Shown: positions 7,996-17,196, numbered from the stretch's first letter. The stretch is 64,000 bases of DNA from CANMXU01 sp052030545 (GCF_052030545.1 NZ_JBPDIH010000003.1:577821-641820), one strand, 5' to 3'. Made by a program: numbers and translations. The notes: generated by a model not told the origin, from the sequence alone.

Positions 7996-9297
7996 TTAAA
8001 TAACCGCTGAGTTGACTAAATGTTGTAATTTTTCAACACTTTTATCGCTTGCGCCCTGATTTGCGGTGATCACCTGATAAGCATTTTGACCAAGTGTTAC
8101 ACCACGGTGTTCATTTTCAATTAACGCACTAACATGACTCACTAATTGCTCAATTGCGCTCTGCTCATTGTTAAGCGCAATAATGCCGTCAACTTGCGTT
8201 AACTGCTGCATAATTTCATTAAAGTTGCTCATGTCGCTACCGACTATAATCGGTTTTTTAAACAGCGCTGGCTCTAACGGGTTATGGCCGCCAATAGTGG
8301 AAAAACTGCCGCCCATGACCACAATAGACGCTAACGAAAACATCGCCATTAATTCCCCAAGCGAGTCTAATACCCAAACTTGATCATCGCTAGTCACGCT
8401 TTGTTTTAAGCTTCGTTGGCCAACTGAAAAATGTTGATTTTTCGCCAGTTTAACCACTTGTTCAAAACGTTCAGGGTGACGAGGCACAATCACTAACAAT
8501 AAATCCGGATACTGTTTTAACAACTGCTGATGCGCTGCCAACGCAATTTTTTCATCACCGCTGTGTGTACTGGCAATCATCCACAATTTACGATCAAACG
8601 GCAAAAACTGACTCAGCTCCATTTGTTTATTCAGTACCTCATCGTTAACGCTTAGATCATATTTCAAATTACCTGAAACTGAACTGGCTAATGGCTTAGC
8701 GCCTAAGGCTAAATAGTTGTCTAAATTCTCTTGGCTTTGAGTATAAATATAATCGAAGCTTTGCACCGCAGGTGTAATTAACCAAGCCAGTTTTTGATAG
8801 CTTTTAATTGAATGAGCCGACAAGCGACCATTAACGAGCAATAAACGACACTGCTGTTGTTTGGCAAGAGCGATGGTATTGGGCCACAACTCAGTTTCCA
8901 TAAACACCATAGCTTTAGGCGCTAATGCCTTTAAAAACCACTTACTGCAAAAATAAATATCGAGAGGAAAATAACAATGCTGCACCCGCTGTCCGAAAAG
9001 TTTTTCAACCTGTGCAGAGCCAGTTGGGGTAAAAGTGGTGAAGGTGACCGGCAGTTCAGGAATAGCCACCAGTAGCTTTTCAACAAAAGGTTTTAGCGCT
9101 AATACTTCACCAACACTTGCGGCATGCACAACAATACCGCCTTTTTGAAAATGTTTTGGTAAAAAGCCCAATCGCTCTGCTAATCTTTGTCGGTATAACG
9201 GGTTATTTTTCGAGCGCACTATCAGTAGCAGTAATACCACGGGCAGCAAAAGAAAAATAATAAGCCGATAAAGTAATAAACAGAGAAATGATTTCAC
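7996..9297 (-). CDS. waaA: Kdo transferase (3-deoxy-D-manno-octulosonic-acid transferase)
   Basis: The protein is about 433 residues. An N-terminal membrane anchor (LLYRLIIFLLLPVVLLLLIV) is followed by a GT-B glycosyltransferase: HAASVGEVLAL, FMETELWPN with the catalytic Glu, and MGGSFSTIGGHNPLEPALFKKPIIVG in the CMP-Kdo half. It adds Kdo to lipid IVA. I prefer the GTG at 9297, giving the usual family length. A TTG at 9336 would extend it by 13 residues through a stretch with a TATACT box that looks like promoter sequence. Pairing with kdkA fits single-Kdo core synthesis. Confidence 0.94.
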   Translation of the reverse strand: MKSFLCLLLYRLIIFLLLPVVLLLLIVRSKNNPLYRQRLAERLGFLPKHFQKGGIVVHAASVGEVLALKPFVEKLLVAIPELPVTFTTFTPTGSAQVEKLFGQRVQHCYFPLDIYFCSKWFLKALAPKAMVFMETELWPNTIALAKQQQCRLLLVNGRLSAHSIKSYQKLAWLITPAVQSFDYIYTQSQENLDNYLALGAKPLASSVSGNLKYDLSVNDEVLNKQMELSQFLPFDRKLWMIASTHSGDEKIALAAHQQLLKQYPDLLLVIVPRHPERFEQVVKLAKNQHFSVGQRSLKQSVTSDDQVWVLDSLGELMAMFSLASIVVMGGSFSTIGGHNPLEPALFKKPIIVGSDMSNFNEIMQQLTQVDGIIALNNEQSAIEQLVSHVSALIENEHRGVTLGQNAYQVITANQGASDKSVEKLQHLVNSAVI

Positions 9298-9436
9298 AGC
9301 AGTACGCACGTAATTAGAGTATCGCGAGTATAGCAAAGCTCAACAGATTAATAAAAACTTCGCGTAATTCGTGTTAAGGTCATTAATTAAGCACAAAATT
9401 TAGCCCAAAGATTTGTCACTAAGGAAATATGTCGCT

Positions 9437-10222
9437 ATGCAAGGTTTGATGTTATTAGTCATCACCATTTTGGTTTCAGTTTCATCGTTTACGTTGCACG
9501 CTCAACAAACACTAACCATTGCGCTTGACCCACAAGAAGTCACCATTCCCACTAAAGATAATTTCCCATTAATGGCAGATTATTTTGCTGGCGACAGCAA
9601 AAGTGCAGGGGTGCTGTTATTACACGGTTGTAGCAATTCGCGCCAAGTATTCACTGATTTGGGCAAGACCTTAGCACAACATAACATGCACGCTTTAGCA
9701 CTTGATTATCGCGGCTACGGCGCTAGTGTTAGCGAAAAATTTTCACAACGAAGCATTAAACAACAAGCGCAAGATATTATTGGCTATCAAGCTGAAATGA
9801 TGAAAATTACCATGTTTTGGAATGGCGATGTTTTTGCCGCTCATCAATATTTGGCTGACAAAATTAGTAAAAATCGGGGAATTTCGGTGATCGCAATAGA
9901 TTGCGCCATTGAACAAGCTGTGGCGTTAGCCGAAAGAATGCGTATAAATGCCTTAGTTGCGCTCACGCCACAAATGAGTGAAATGGATAAAGAGCGTTAT
10001 AAAAATTTACTCGACTTTCCAGTTTACTTTATCGCCTCAACCCACAGTACCGACAGTTACAATACTGCTGATGAACTGTTTAAGTGGAATGGTGATAAAA
10101 ATTCGAAATTTCAATCCATTAAAGGTGACCGTTCTGCTTATTCTATTTTGCGACGTTACCCTGAAATAGCGCAAGACATTGCCATTTGGTTAAAAACTAA
10201 ATCGCTAGATGGACGACAGTAA
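9437..10222 (+). CDS. Exported alpha/beta-hydrolase-like protein, catalytic residues degenerate
   Basis: The protein has 261 residues. It opens with a signal peptide (LMLLVITILVSVSSFTLHA-QQ), then the fold markers LLLHGCSNSRQVF (oxyanion strand-loop) and ALDYRGYGAS. Where a hydrolase has G-x-S-x-G, this protein reads AIDCAIEQA, so the nucleophile position is Cys without the flanking glycines. The usual C-terminal catalytic His region reads KGDRSAYSIL with no His. I infer a pseudoenzyme or strongly diverged member. The start is ATG 9437 with an AAGGAAA SD; an upstream TTG (9413) is less likely. It is divergent from waaA. Confidence 0.7.
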   Translation: MQGLMLLVITILVSVSSFTLHAQQTLTIALDPQEVTIPTKDNFPLMADYFAGDSKSAGVLLLHGCSNSRQVFTDLGKTLAQHNMHALALDYRGYGASVSEKFSQRSIKQQAQDIIGYQAEMMKITMFWNGDVFAAHQYLADKISKNRGISVIAIDCAIEQAVALAERMRINALVALTPQMSEMDKERYKNLLDFPVYFIASTHSTDSYNTADELFKWNGDKNSKFQSIKGDRSAYSILRRYPEIAQDIAIWLKTKSLDGRQ

Positions 10223-10407
10223 AGCTAACTGGAAGTTAAACTGTACACTTTTTAACTAGGTTTTATAAAACACTGTGTACCTAATCGGATATTTGCGTAC
10301 AATATGCGAAAATTCTGCTTTAATACAGATATAATTCTAGGAAAGTGATGAATATTGATATTTAAAACATCACTTGATTTTATACTTTCACTGCCAACGA
10401 GGTGATT

Positions 10408-11601
10408 ATGTCGTCAAACTTTTATCAAAATATTCGTTCACAAATCGAAGAAATTAAAAACGAAGGCTTATACAAAGCCGAGCGTGTGATCACAAGTGCA
10501 CAACAAGCACAAATTGATGTTAACTCTGGCGACAAAGTCGTTAACTTTTGTGCCAATAACTACCTTGGTTTAGCCAATCATCCGGCATTAATTGCCGCGG
10601 CAAAACAAGGCTTAGACGAGCATGGTTTTGGCATGGCGTCGGTGCGTTTTATTTGCGGTACGCAAGATATTCATAAAACCTTAGAGCAAGGTTTAAGTGA
10701 ATTTTTAGGCATGGAAGATACTATTTTGTACTCTTCATGTTTTGACGCCAACGCTGGCTTATTTGAAACGTTATTAGGCCCAGAAGACGCCATTATCAGC
10801 GACGCACTAAACCACGCCTCTATTATCGATGGCGTACGTTTATGTAAAGCCAAACGTTTCCGTTATGCCAACAACGATATGGCTGAATTAGAAAAATGTT
10901 TAATTGCCGCTGATGAAGCAGGCGCAAAAACCAAACTTATCGCCACCGACGGCGTATTTTCAATGGACGGCGTCATCGCCAACCTTAAAGGCATTTGTGA
11001 CTTAGCAGACAAATACAATGCACTGGTCATGGTTGATGATTCTCACGCCGTTGGATTTGTTGGTGAACAAGGTCGTGGCTCGCACGAGCACTGTGGCGTA
11101 ATCGATCGCATTGATATTATTACCGGCACCTTAGGTAAAGCCATGGGCGGCGCATCAGGCGGTTATACTGCTGCGAAAAAAGAAGTGGTTGAATGGTTAC
11201 GCCAACGTTCACGTCCGTATTTATTTTCAAACTCACTAGCACCAGCCATTGTAAACGCGTCAATCAAAGTACTTGAGTTATTAGCTGATGGCGGCAACTT
11301 ACGCAAAACATTAAAAGATAACGCCAGTTATTTCCGCAGCAATATGGAAGCGGCAGGTTTTACTTGTGCCGGTGCCGATCACGCTATTGTGCCAGTTATG
11401 TTAGGCGATGCCAAAGTGGCAAGCGAAATGGCGAATCGATTATTAGCTGAAGGTATTTATGTGATCGGGTTCTCATTTCCGGTTGTGCCAAAAGGCCAAG
11501 CACGTATTCGTACTCAAATTTCAGCCGCACACACACGCGAGCAACTAGACACCGCCATTGAAGCCTTTACCCGTATAGGTAAAGAAATGGCCGTAATTTA
11601 G
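10408..11601 (+). CDS. kbl: 2-amino-3-ketobutyrate CoA ligase (glycine C-acetyltransferase)
   Basis: The 397-residue protein is a PLP-dependent alpha-oxoamine synthase. VDDSHAVGFVG is the cofactor-binding strand and ITGTLGKAMGGASGG contains the Schiff-base Lys near residue 245. It converts 2-amino-3-ketobutyrate plus CoA to glycine and acetyl-CoA, the second step of threonine catabolism. The start at ATG 10408 follows an SD GAGGTG; an in-frame GTG at 10402 lies inside that SD. tdh follows after 9 bases and supplies its unstable substrate. Confidence 0.97.
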   Translation: MSSNFYQNIRSQIEEIKNEGLYKAERVITSAQQAQIDVNSGDKVVNFCANNYLGLANHPALIAAAKQGLDEHGFGMASVRFICGTQDIHKTLEQGLSEFLGMEDTILYSSCFDANAGLFETLLGPEDAIISDALNHASIIDGVRLCKAKRFRYANNDMAELEKCLIAADEAGAKTKLIATDGVFSMDGVIANLKGICDLADKYNALVMVDDSHAVGFVGEQGRGSHEHCGVIDRIDIITGTLGKAMGGASGGYTAAKKEVVEWLRQRSRPYLFSNSLAPAIVNASIKVLELLADGGNLRKTLKDNASYFRSNMEAAGFTCAGADHAIVPVMLGDAKVASEMANRLLAEGIYVIGFSFPVVPKGQARIRTQISAAHTREQLDTAIEAFTRIGKEMAVI

Positions 11602-11610
11602 AGGTTTATC

Positions 11611-12636
11611 ATGAAGTCATTAGTTAAATTAAAAGCCGAAGAGGGCATTTGGCTACAAGAAACTGAAAAGCCTGAATTAGGTCATAACGACTTACTGATC
11701 AAAATTAAAAAAACCGCCATTTGTGGTACCGATATTCATATTTATAACTGGGACGACTGGGCGCAAAAAACCATTCCAGTACCTATGGTCGTGGGTCATG
11801 AATATGCCGGTGAAGTGGTCGGCATTGGTCAAGAAGTTAAAGGTTTTGAAATTGGTGATCGGGTATCAGGTGAAGGGCACATTACCTGTGGTCATTGCCG
11901 AAACTGTCGTGGTGGTCGTACGCATTTATGTCGCAATACGGTTGGCGTTGGCGTTGATCGTGCGGGTAGTTTCGCCGAATACTTGGTGATCCCCGCCTAT
12001 AACGCCTTTAAATTACCTGATGAAATTTCAGATGATTTAGCCGCTATATTTGACCCGTTTGGCAATGCGGTACATACCGCGCTTTCTTTTGATTTAGTCG
12101 GTGAAGACGTATTAATTACCGGCGCTGGTCCCATTGGTATTATGGCAGCAGCGGTAGCAAAACATGTTGGCGCTCGTCACGTTGTAGTTACCGACGTCAA
12201 TGAATACCGCCTTGATCTCGCCCGAAAAATGGGCGCAACGCGCGCAGTAAATGTTAGCCAAGAAAACTTAGCCGATGTAATGAAAGACCTAGGTATGACC
12301 GAAGGGTTCGACGTTGGCATGGAAATGTCTGGCGTACCGATGGCGTTCACCGACATGTTAGCGAATATGAACAACGGCGGAAAAATTGCCATGTTAGGTA
12401 TTCCAGGTAACGATATGGCGATCGACTGGAGCCAAGTTATTTTTAAAGGCTTAACCATTAAAGGCATTTACGGTAGAGAAATGTTTGAAACTTGGTACAA
12501 GATGGCAAGTTTGATCCAATCTGGCTTAGATTTGTCACCAATTATTACCCATCATTATTCTGTGGATGATTTTCAACAAGGATTTGATATTATGCGTTCT
12601 GGTCAATCAGGAAAAGTTATCCTGAATTGGGAATAA
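11611..12636 (+). CDS. tdh: L-threonine 3-dehydrogenase
   Basis: The 341-residue protein is a zinc-dependent medium-chain dehydrogenase. Catalytic-zinc ligands Cys38 and His63-Glu64 are present. The structural zinc lobe has Cys93, Cys96, Cys99 and Cys107. The NAD-binding Rossmann motif is GAGPIGIMAAAVAKHVGA. It oxidises L-threonine to 2-amino-3-ketobutyrate, which the upstream kbl product cleaves. The kbl-tdh order is as in Escherichia coli. The SD is GAGG, 8 bases before the ATG. Confidence 0.97.
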   Translation: MKSLVKLKAEEGIWLQETEKPELGHNDLLIKIKKTAICGTDIHIYNWDDWAQKTIPVPMVVGHEYAGEVVGIGQEVKGFEIGDRVSGEGHITCGHCRNCRGGRTHLCRNTVGVGVDRAGSFAEYLVIPAYNAFKLPDEISDDLAAIFDPFGNAVHTALSFDLVGEDVLITGAGPIGIMAAAVAKHVGARHVVVTDVNEYRLDLARKMGATRAVNVSQENLADVMKDLGMTEGFDVGMEMSGVPMAFTDMLANMNNGGKIAMLGIPGNDMAIDWSQVIFKGLTIKGIYGREMFETWYKMASLIQSGLDLSPIITHHYSVDDFQQGFDIMRSGQSGKVILNWE

Positions 12637-12645
12637 AACGATTAT

Positions 12646-12665
12646 GCGCCCTAAAGCTAGGGCGC
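12646..12665 (+). other. Stem-loop between tdh and glpE
   Basis: GCGCCCT (12646-12652) pairs perfectly with AGGGCGC (12659-12665) around a 6-base loop, 9 bases after the tdh stop. There is no T tract, so it is more likely an mRNA-stabilising or pausing hairpin than an intrinsic terminator. Confidence 0.5.
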
Positions 12666-12681
12666 TATGCAGGGCGATTAA

Positions 12682-13014
12682 ATGTCAAACAATGAAGTAA
12701 CTTTTAAACACCTATCAGTAGAACAATTGCACGAAAGTCTAGAGCAAGGGAAATATGTTGTTGTCGACATTCGTGATCCAAACTCGTTTGAACAAGGCAG
12801 CATTCCACATTCAAACCATTTATCTAACGACTCGATTGGCGATTTTTTACGTGATGCAGATTTCGACGCACCAACTGTAGTGTGTTGTTATCATGGCATT
12901 TCTAGCCAGCAAGCTGCACAATTTTTAATTAGCCAAGACTTCACCGACGTCTATTCGCTCGACGGTGGCTTTACTCAATGGCAAGCGCTTTACCCTAACG
13001 ATATCGCTAAGTAA
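12682..13014 (+). CDS. glpE: Thiosulfate sulfurtransferase GlpE (rhodanese)
   Basis: The 110-residue single-domain rhodanese has VVDIRDPNSFEQGSIPHS and the active-site loop CYHGISS with catalytic Cys69. In the family, the persulfide formed on this Cys is passed to cyanide or thioredoxin-type acceptors. The length matches E. coli GlpE (108 residues), and glpG follows directly, as in enterobacteria, although glpR is absent. A second cysteine (Cys68) directly precedes the nucleophile. Confidence 0.94.
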   Translation: MSNNEVTFKHLSVEQLHESLEQGKYVVVDIRDPNSFEQGSIPHSNHLSNDSIGDFLRDADFDAPTVVCCYHGISSQQAAQFLISQDFTDVYSLDGGFTQWQALYPNDIAK

Positions 13015-13026
13015 TTGGCGGCTTCA

Positions 13027-13893
13027 ATGAATAATATATCGTTACAGCCACTGGTAAAAGTTGGGCAACACAACATCGCCTTAATTTTTGCCGACTATTT
13101 ACAAAGCATTAATATTGAAGCAAAAACCGAAACCATTGACGGCGAATTCATTGTTTATTGTGACAGCGACAAAATTGACCAAGCAAAAGATGAATTTGAG
13201 CAATTTATCGCGCAGCCTTACCATGAAAAATATCAACAAGCGGCATGGCAGCATGGGCAAGTAAACGAGGTTACTCAGCACACACCGTCATTACTGACGA
13301 GTTTTAAAAAGCAATTTCTCGCCCATGCAGGTATTGTCACTTTAGTGATTTTTAGTGCTTGTTGGTTGGTGTTTATTGCCAGCATGTTAGGTTGGGGCAA
13401 TAGCTTGTTTCATGCCTTGCAGTTTTACCCACACTTTTCCATGAGCAGTTTTTTGAGTGAGCCACTGCGCATTTTAGGGCCCGCGATTTTTCACTTTTCT
13501 TGGCTACATATTGTCTTTAACACCATGTGGTGGTGGCAACTTGGCGGCAATATAGAAAATAAACTCGGTGCTAAGACCCTGCTACTGATCTTTGTTTTTT
13601 CAGCCATAGTGTCAAATGTTGGCCAGTATTTAGTGTCAGGGCCAAATTTTGGCGGCTTATCTGGCGTGGTATATGCCTTGGTAGGTTATGTCTGGTGGAT
13701 GCAATGGCTAAGACCACAAGTTGGGCTAACCATTACCAAACCTATTGTCGGTATTTTATTGTTGTGGATGATGCTTGGCTTTGCTGAATTGTTACCAGTA
13801 AATATGGCAAATACTGCACATTTACTTGGCTTGGTTAGCGGCTGTTTGCTCGCTTGGCTAACAACGCTACAGTTAGCGCAAAATAACCGCTAG
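13027..13893 (+). CDS. glpG: Rhomboid intramembrane serine protease GlpG
   Basis: The 288-residue protein has the N-terminal cytoplasmic GlpG domain (about residues 1-85, ending near the VNEVTQHTPS linker) followed by six membrane segments. The catalytic Ser is in GGLSGVVYAL and the catalytic His in ANTAHLLGLVSG; the L1 loop WLHIVFNTMWWWQLG carries the conserved HxxxN. It cleaves transmembrane substrates within the inner membrane. I start at ATG 13027; a TTG at 13015 immediately after the glpE stop would add four residues. Co-transcription with glpE is likely. Confidence 0.95.
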   Translation: MNNISLQPLVKVGQHNIALIFADYLQSINIEAKTETIDGEFIVYCDSDKIDQAKDEFEQFIAQPYHEKYQQAAWQHGQVNEVTQHTPSLLTSFKKQFLAHAGIVTLVIFSACWLVFIASMLGWGNSLFHALQFYPHFSMSSFLSEPLRILGPAIFHFSWLHIVFNTMWWWQLGGNIENKLGAKTLLLIFVFSAIVSNVGQYLVSGPNFGGLSGVVYALVGYVWWMQWLRPQVGLTITKPIVGILLLWMMLGFAELLPVNMANTAHLLGLVSGCLLAWLTTLQLAQNNR

Positions 13894-13913
13894 GAAAGTA
13901 GTAATAGCAAAAA

Positions 13914-14303
13914 TTAATTGTCTAACCATTGGGTAAATAACAGCTTTTTAACCAATGGTTGGCCAGTTTCTTTGGTTAATAAACTTTTGACTTTTTCTTC
14001 ACACAAACGTTGTATTTCATAACGGCCATTAATTGATTTCACTTTCGCTTCCGATTGCTGACCAATAATATCGATAATGGCATCGCGTAATAATGGCGAG
14101 TGATGTTCAACAACATCGTAATTGTTGGCATCTTCAATCATCAACTCAACCGTTAAACGCACATAACCCATTTTCTTTTTCACGGCGACGTAATTGGTAA
14201 TGATCTCAGGTTCAAAACCAAAGTAAGCGTAATCGGCCGCTAGCGACGTTTTGCTTTGTGATAAAAAGATGAATAAAACGATTAACGTTATTTTTTTGAT
14301 CAT
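13914..14303 (-). CDS. FliL-like exported protein
   Basis: The 129-residue protein has a signal peptide (KKITLIVLFIFLSQSKTSLA-AD) instead of the usual FliL membrane anchor. The FliL domain then follows: YFGFEPEIITNYV, GYVRLTVELMIED, VEHHSPLLRDAIIDIIGQQ, ending LLFTQWLDN. FliL proteins assist the flagellar stator and are related to the SPFH/stomatin ring fold. This copy is far from any flagellar gene here, between glpG (convergent) and the MITE-like element. Such stand-alone paralogues occur in related marine gammaproteobacteria; their role is not established here. Confidence 0.85.
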   Translation of the reverse strand: MIKKITLIVLFIFLSQSKTSLAADYAYFGFEPEIITNYVAVKKKMGYVRLTVELMIEDANNYDVVEHHSPLLRDAIIDIIGQQSEAKVKSINGRYEIQRLCEEKVKSLLTKETGQPLVKKLLFTQWLDN

Positions 14304-14554
14304 CGAAAAAATACTCTTAAATACGTAAAGAAAAAAACCAAAGCTGGCTTAATCATAACCTGAAATGGCAAAATTTGATAACTAAAACCTGCTCTTATAT
14401 CGACAATTTAGTGGTTTTCTAAAGTAGTTTTAACTGATTATTTTTAAACGGGCTGTTGATAAATTAGAGCCAAATCAGCCAAAATTCAAACGACAGCTCG
14501 ACAATAGCACTAAATGCTGCGCATCAAAAACAGTCACATTTTGTGAAAAATAAT

Positions 14555-14870
14555 TAGAGCGTGTTGATCTTTGTGGTATGGATTTTGTCCAATTTAAACG
14601 CTTTCTGATCGCGGCACTAACTTGAAGGCATAGTGGCTCTCGGCTTTGGTTCCAAACGTCGCCCTACCTCCTCAATCCCTTGAGTCGTACGTCTAAAGTT
14701 AGTAACAAAGAGCAGGAAGCGTTTAAATGGATCCTTCGGACAGCGTTTGTTTGCCATTTCTACTGCGTGATCACTCATTTATGTAGAATAACTACACGAC
14801 AATCGCTCTGCCTTGTATAAATGGCAAACAATTCACTGCAAAAACATACACTAAAGGTCAACACGCTCTA
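14555..14870. mobile_element. MITE-like element with TA-flanked terminal inverted repeats
   Basis: The ends GAGCGTGTTGATCTTT (14557-14572) and AAAGGTCAACACGCTC (14853-14868) are inverted repeats with one mismatch, each flanked by TA, as expected for IS630/mariner-type insertion. The interior holds more nested complements: 14592-14607 with 14713-14728 (one mismatch), 14748-14759 with 14819-14830 (perfect), and a small hairpin TGTAG-AATAA-CTACA. There is no open frame and no transposase. It occupies the fliL-like/ubiC intergenic gap and ends 94 bases before ubiC. A decayed copy of its left end lies at 29988-30038. Confidence 0.75.
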
Positions 14871-14964
14871 GCAACAAACAAAATCGTAATAGGCGTCAAT
14901 TTATTAAAAATTTTCAATAAAAGTCATGTATCATAAAGCGGATTAAAACAACCTATGATTTTAC

Positions 14965-15540
14965 ATGAGCCAGCAACACCCACTTTTTCCAGTCACCATG
15001 AATACCCATTGGCAACACCCACAGCACTGCAGTGTTGATGCTTCATTGCTTGATTGGTTACTTGATCCTAATTCTCTTACCGCACGGTTAAAAACACACT
15101 GTCAGCAATTTAAGGTTCAAGTATTAGGACAAAGCATCGAGCCTTGCTCGGCCGAAGAAGCCAATAACGATATTGACGCTGGCGAACAAGTATTAGTGCG
15201 CGAAGTCTTATTATATTGCGACGATATTCCACAAGTGTTTGCGCGCAGTCTTATGCCACTGAGCAGCTTAACTGGCGAGCAGCAACAGTTAGCACATTTA
15301 GGCACGCAATCGTTAGGACAAGTTTTGTTTAATCACCCCGATTTAACCCGTAAATGCATTGAAATTTCCAGTTTTGATAGCAGCTCTAGCGTCGCAGATT
15401 TAAGCCGCTATTTAGATTTAAATGTTGAAAAGCCATTATGGGGACGACGCTCGGTATTTGTACTTGCGCAAAAGCCTGTTATGGTCGCTGAAATTTTTCT
15501 GCCCAATGCCTTTGCCTATTCAACCTCAAGCGAACAATAA
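14965..15540 (+). CDS. ubiC: Chorismate pyruvate-lyase
   Basis: The 191-residue protein carries the UbiC active-site arginine strand VLVREVLLYC, FARSLMP, the GxRS-type WGRRSVF segment and the C-terminal catalytic glutamate in VAEIFLP. It splits chorismate to 4-hydroxybenzoate and pyruvate, the first committed step of ubiquinone synthesis in the cytoplasm. The stop overlaps the ubiA start (TAATG), so translation is coupled to the enzyme that uses its product. Confidence 0.94.
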   Translation: MSQQHPLFPVTMNTHWQHPQHCSVDASLLDWLLDPNSLTARLKTHCQQFKVQVLGQSIEPCSAEEANNDIDAGEQVLVREVLLYCDDIPQVFARSLMPLSSLTGEQQQLAHLGTQSLGQVLFNHPDLTRKCIEISSFDSSSSVADLSRYLDLNVEKPLWGRRSVFVLAQKPVMVAEIFLPNAFAYSTSSEQ

Positions 15541-16397
15541 TGACACTGCAAAATAAATGGCAAGCCATTATACAAATTACTCGTATGGACAAACCCATTG
15601 GTACTTATTTACTGTTATGGCCGACCTATTGGGCGCTATGGATAGCTGCAGACGGCTGGCCAAGTGTGCATTTATTGGTAGTGTTTACCTTAGGCGTATT
15701 TATTATGCGCAGTGCAGGTTGTGTCATTAACGACTTTGCCGACAGAAAGGTAGATGGTTTGGTTAAGCGCACCAACGCAAGACCATTAGTTTCAGGTGCG
15801 ATTACCGTACCTGAAGCCTTAGTGTTGTTTTTCACTTTAATTGCCTGTGCCTTGGTATTAGTGCTTAGCTTAAGTATTTTTACCATTCAGCTGTCATTTA
15901 TTGCCGTCGCGCTTGCCATGTTATATCCATTTATGAAGCGCTATACGCATATGCCACAATTTGTTTTAGGCATGGCATTTAGCTGGGGCATGATCATGGC
16001 ATTTGCCCAAGCCAAAGGCGACATTCCGTTAGTCGCTTGGTTATTATTTGCCGCAAACCTATTATGGACCGTCGCTTACGATACCATGTACGCCATGGTT
16101 GACCGAGACGACGATATAAAAATTGGCGTTAAATCTACCGCAATTTTATTTGGCGAACACGACAAACGCATTATCGGCTTGTTACAACTATTGAGCTTAG
16201 GTTTATTGTGGACCGTTGGTGAACTGCAAGCATTTGGCTGGCCTTATCAACTTAGTTTGGTTATTGCGGCAGGTTTATTCACCTACCAACAAATACTAAT
16301 CGCAGGTCGAGAACGAGACCCATGTTTTAAAGCCTTTTTACACAACCACTGGGTAGGCATGATCATCTTTATTGGTATTTTTATAGAGTACCTATAA
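15540..16397 (+). CDS. ubiA: 4-hydroxybenzoate octaprenyltransferase
   Basis: The 285-residue integral membrane prenyltransferase has both Asp-rich motifs that bind Mg-diphosphate: NDFADRKVD near residue 63 and DTMYAMVDRDDD near residue 180. There are about eight to nine hydrophobic helices. It attaches the polyprenyl tail to 4-hydroxybenzoate made by the upstream ubiC product. Start and upstream stop share one base. Confidence 0.97.
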   Translation: MTLQNKWQAIIQITRMDKPIGTYLLLWPTYWALWIAADGWPSVHLLVVFTLGVFIMRSAGCVINDFADRKVDGLVKRTNARPLVSGAITVPEALVLFFTLIACALVLVLSLSIFTIQLSFIAVALAMLYPFMKRYTHMPQFVLGMAFSWGMIMAFAQAKGDIPLVAWLLFAANLLWTVAYDTMYAMVDRDDDIKIGVKSTAILFGEHDKRIIGLLQLLSLGLLWTVGELQAFGWPYQLSLVIAAGLFTYQQILIAGRERDPCFKAFLHNHWVGMIIFIGIFIEYL

Positions 16398-16457
16398 CTT
16401 CAAAACTCTCTTAAAAATAGCCGAAAGCCCTACTTGTTGTGAGATTGTGATGAAAGT

Positions 16458-16525
16458 GGGGTCGGTGACAAAGAAGAGGAAAAAAGTGAGTGGGGTTCGC
16501 AATTTTTTTAAATGTCACCGACCCC
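16458..16525. repeat. GGTCGGTGACA palindromic repeat unit
   Basis: The arms GGGGTCGGTGACA (16458-16470) and TGTCACCGACCCC (16513-16525) are perfect 13-bp inverted repeats around a 42-base purine-rich spacer. The same arms recur near 18.2, 33.3 and 51.6-52.2 kb. It lies just after ubiA and may end its transcript. Confidence 0.8.
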
Positions 16526-16625
16526 TTGTCTATTCGTGCTGAAGTCATTGAGAATCTAAAACCAAAACCTTAGGATAGACAATAGAACAAGAAAAAAAAT
16601 TGTGGAAATGTTAAAAGGAGTTTTT

Positions 16626-17093
16626 ATGAAAAACGTTATAATACTGTTATTTACTATTTTATTTTCTCATTCGATATTAGCAAATGATTCAAAAATAGAC
16701 CTTAACGCGTTTGCCAGCCTGTATTTCGATAAAATGGTTTCAACCCAACGACCTCACGCCACCTCAAAAGAGTTGGAAGCATATCTAGCATTATTAACTG
16801 ACGATGTTGGACATTCTCACTTACCTTGGGTTACAGATGACTCCCGCTTGCCTAGCGGTAAACAGGATATGCGAAAAGGCATGACTTTTTATTTAGGGGC
16901 TCATACAAAATACCAAGCAGAGTTATTAGACGTATTTACCTTTAACAACTCTGCAATAGCTATCAGATATAAAAAATACGCTAAAGGTATTCACCCTCAA
17001 AATAATCAACCAATCGAATATTCTCAAACCATAATGGAAGTCTTAGAAATTGAGAACGGTAAGGTCGCCGTAATTCGTAAATATCACGAATAA
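16626..17093 (+). CDS. Exported NTF2/SnoaL-like protein
   Basis: The protein has 155 residues. The signal peptide is MKNVIILLFTILFSHSILA-ND. The mature part begins with a helix (FASLYFDKMVS...) and continues with the alpha+beta cone pattern of SnoaL-like proteins: ELEAYLALLTDDV, a GKQDMRKGMTFYLG segment, then strands ending TIMEVLEIENGKVAVIRKYHE. SnoaL-like folds serve as enzymes or ligand pockets; no catalytic residue can be assigned. I start at ATG 16626, which has a strong AAGGAG SD at 8 bases, rather than at 16602. It sits alone between repeats. Confidence 0.7.
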   Translation: MKNVIILLFTILFSHSILANDSKIDLNAFASLYFDKMVSTQRPHATSKELEAYLALLTDDVGHSHLPWVTDDSRLPSGKQDMRKGMTFYLGAHTKYQAELLDVFTFNNSAIAIRYKKYAKGIHPQNNQPIEYSQTIMEVLEIENGKVAVIRKYHE

Positions 17094-17196
17094 AACTCAC
17101 TTAAAAAGCGCTCTAAAGATACATAAGCGTTCTATTTTGATGCGTAACCAAACAATTATTTGCTCAGTATTGGGCGTTATTTTTACAGGAAACGAT

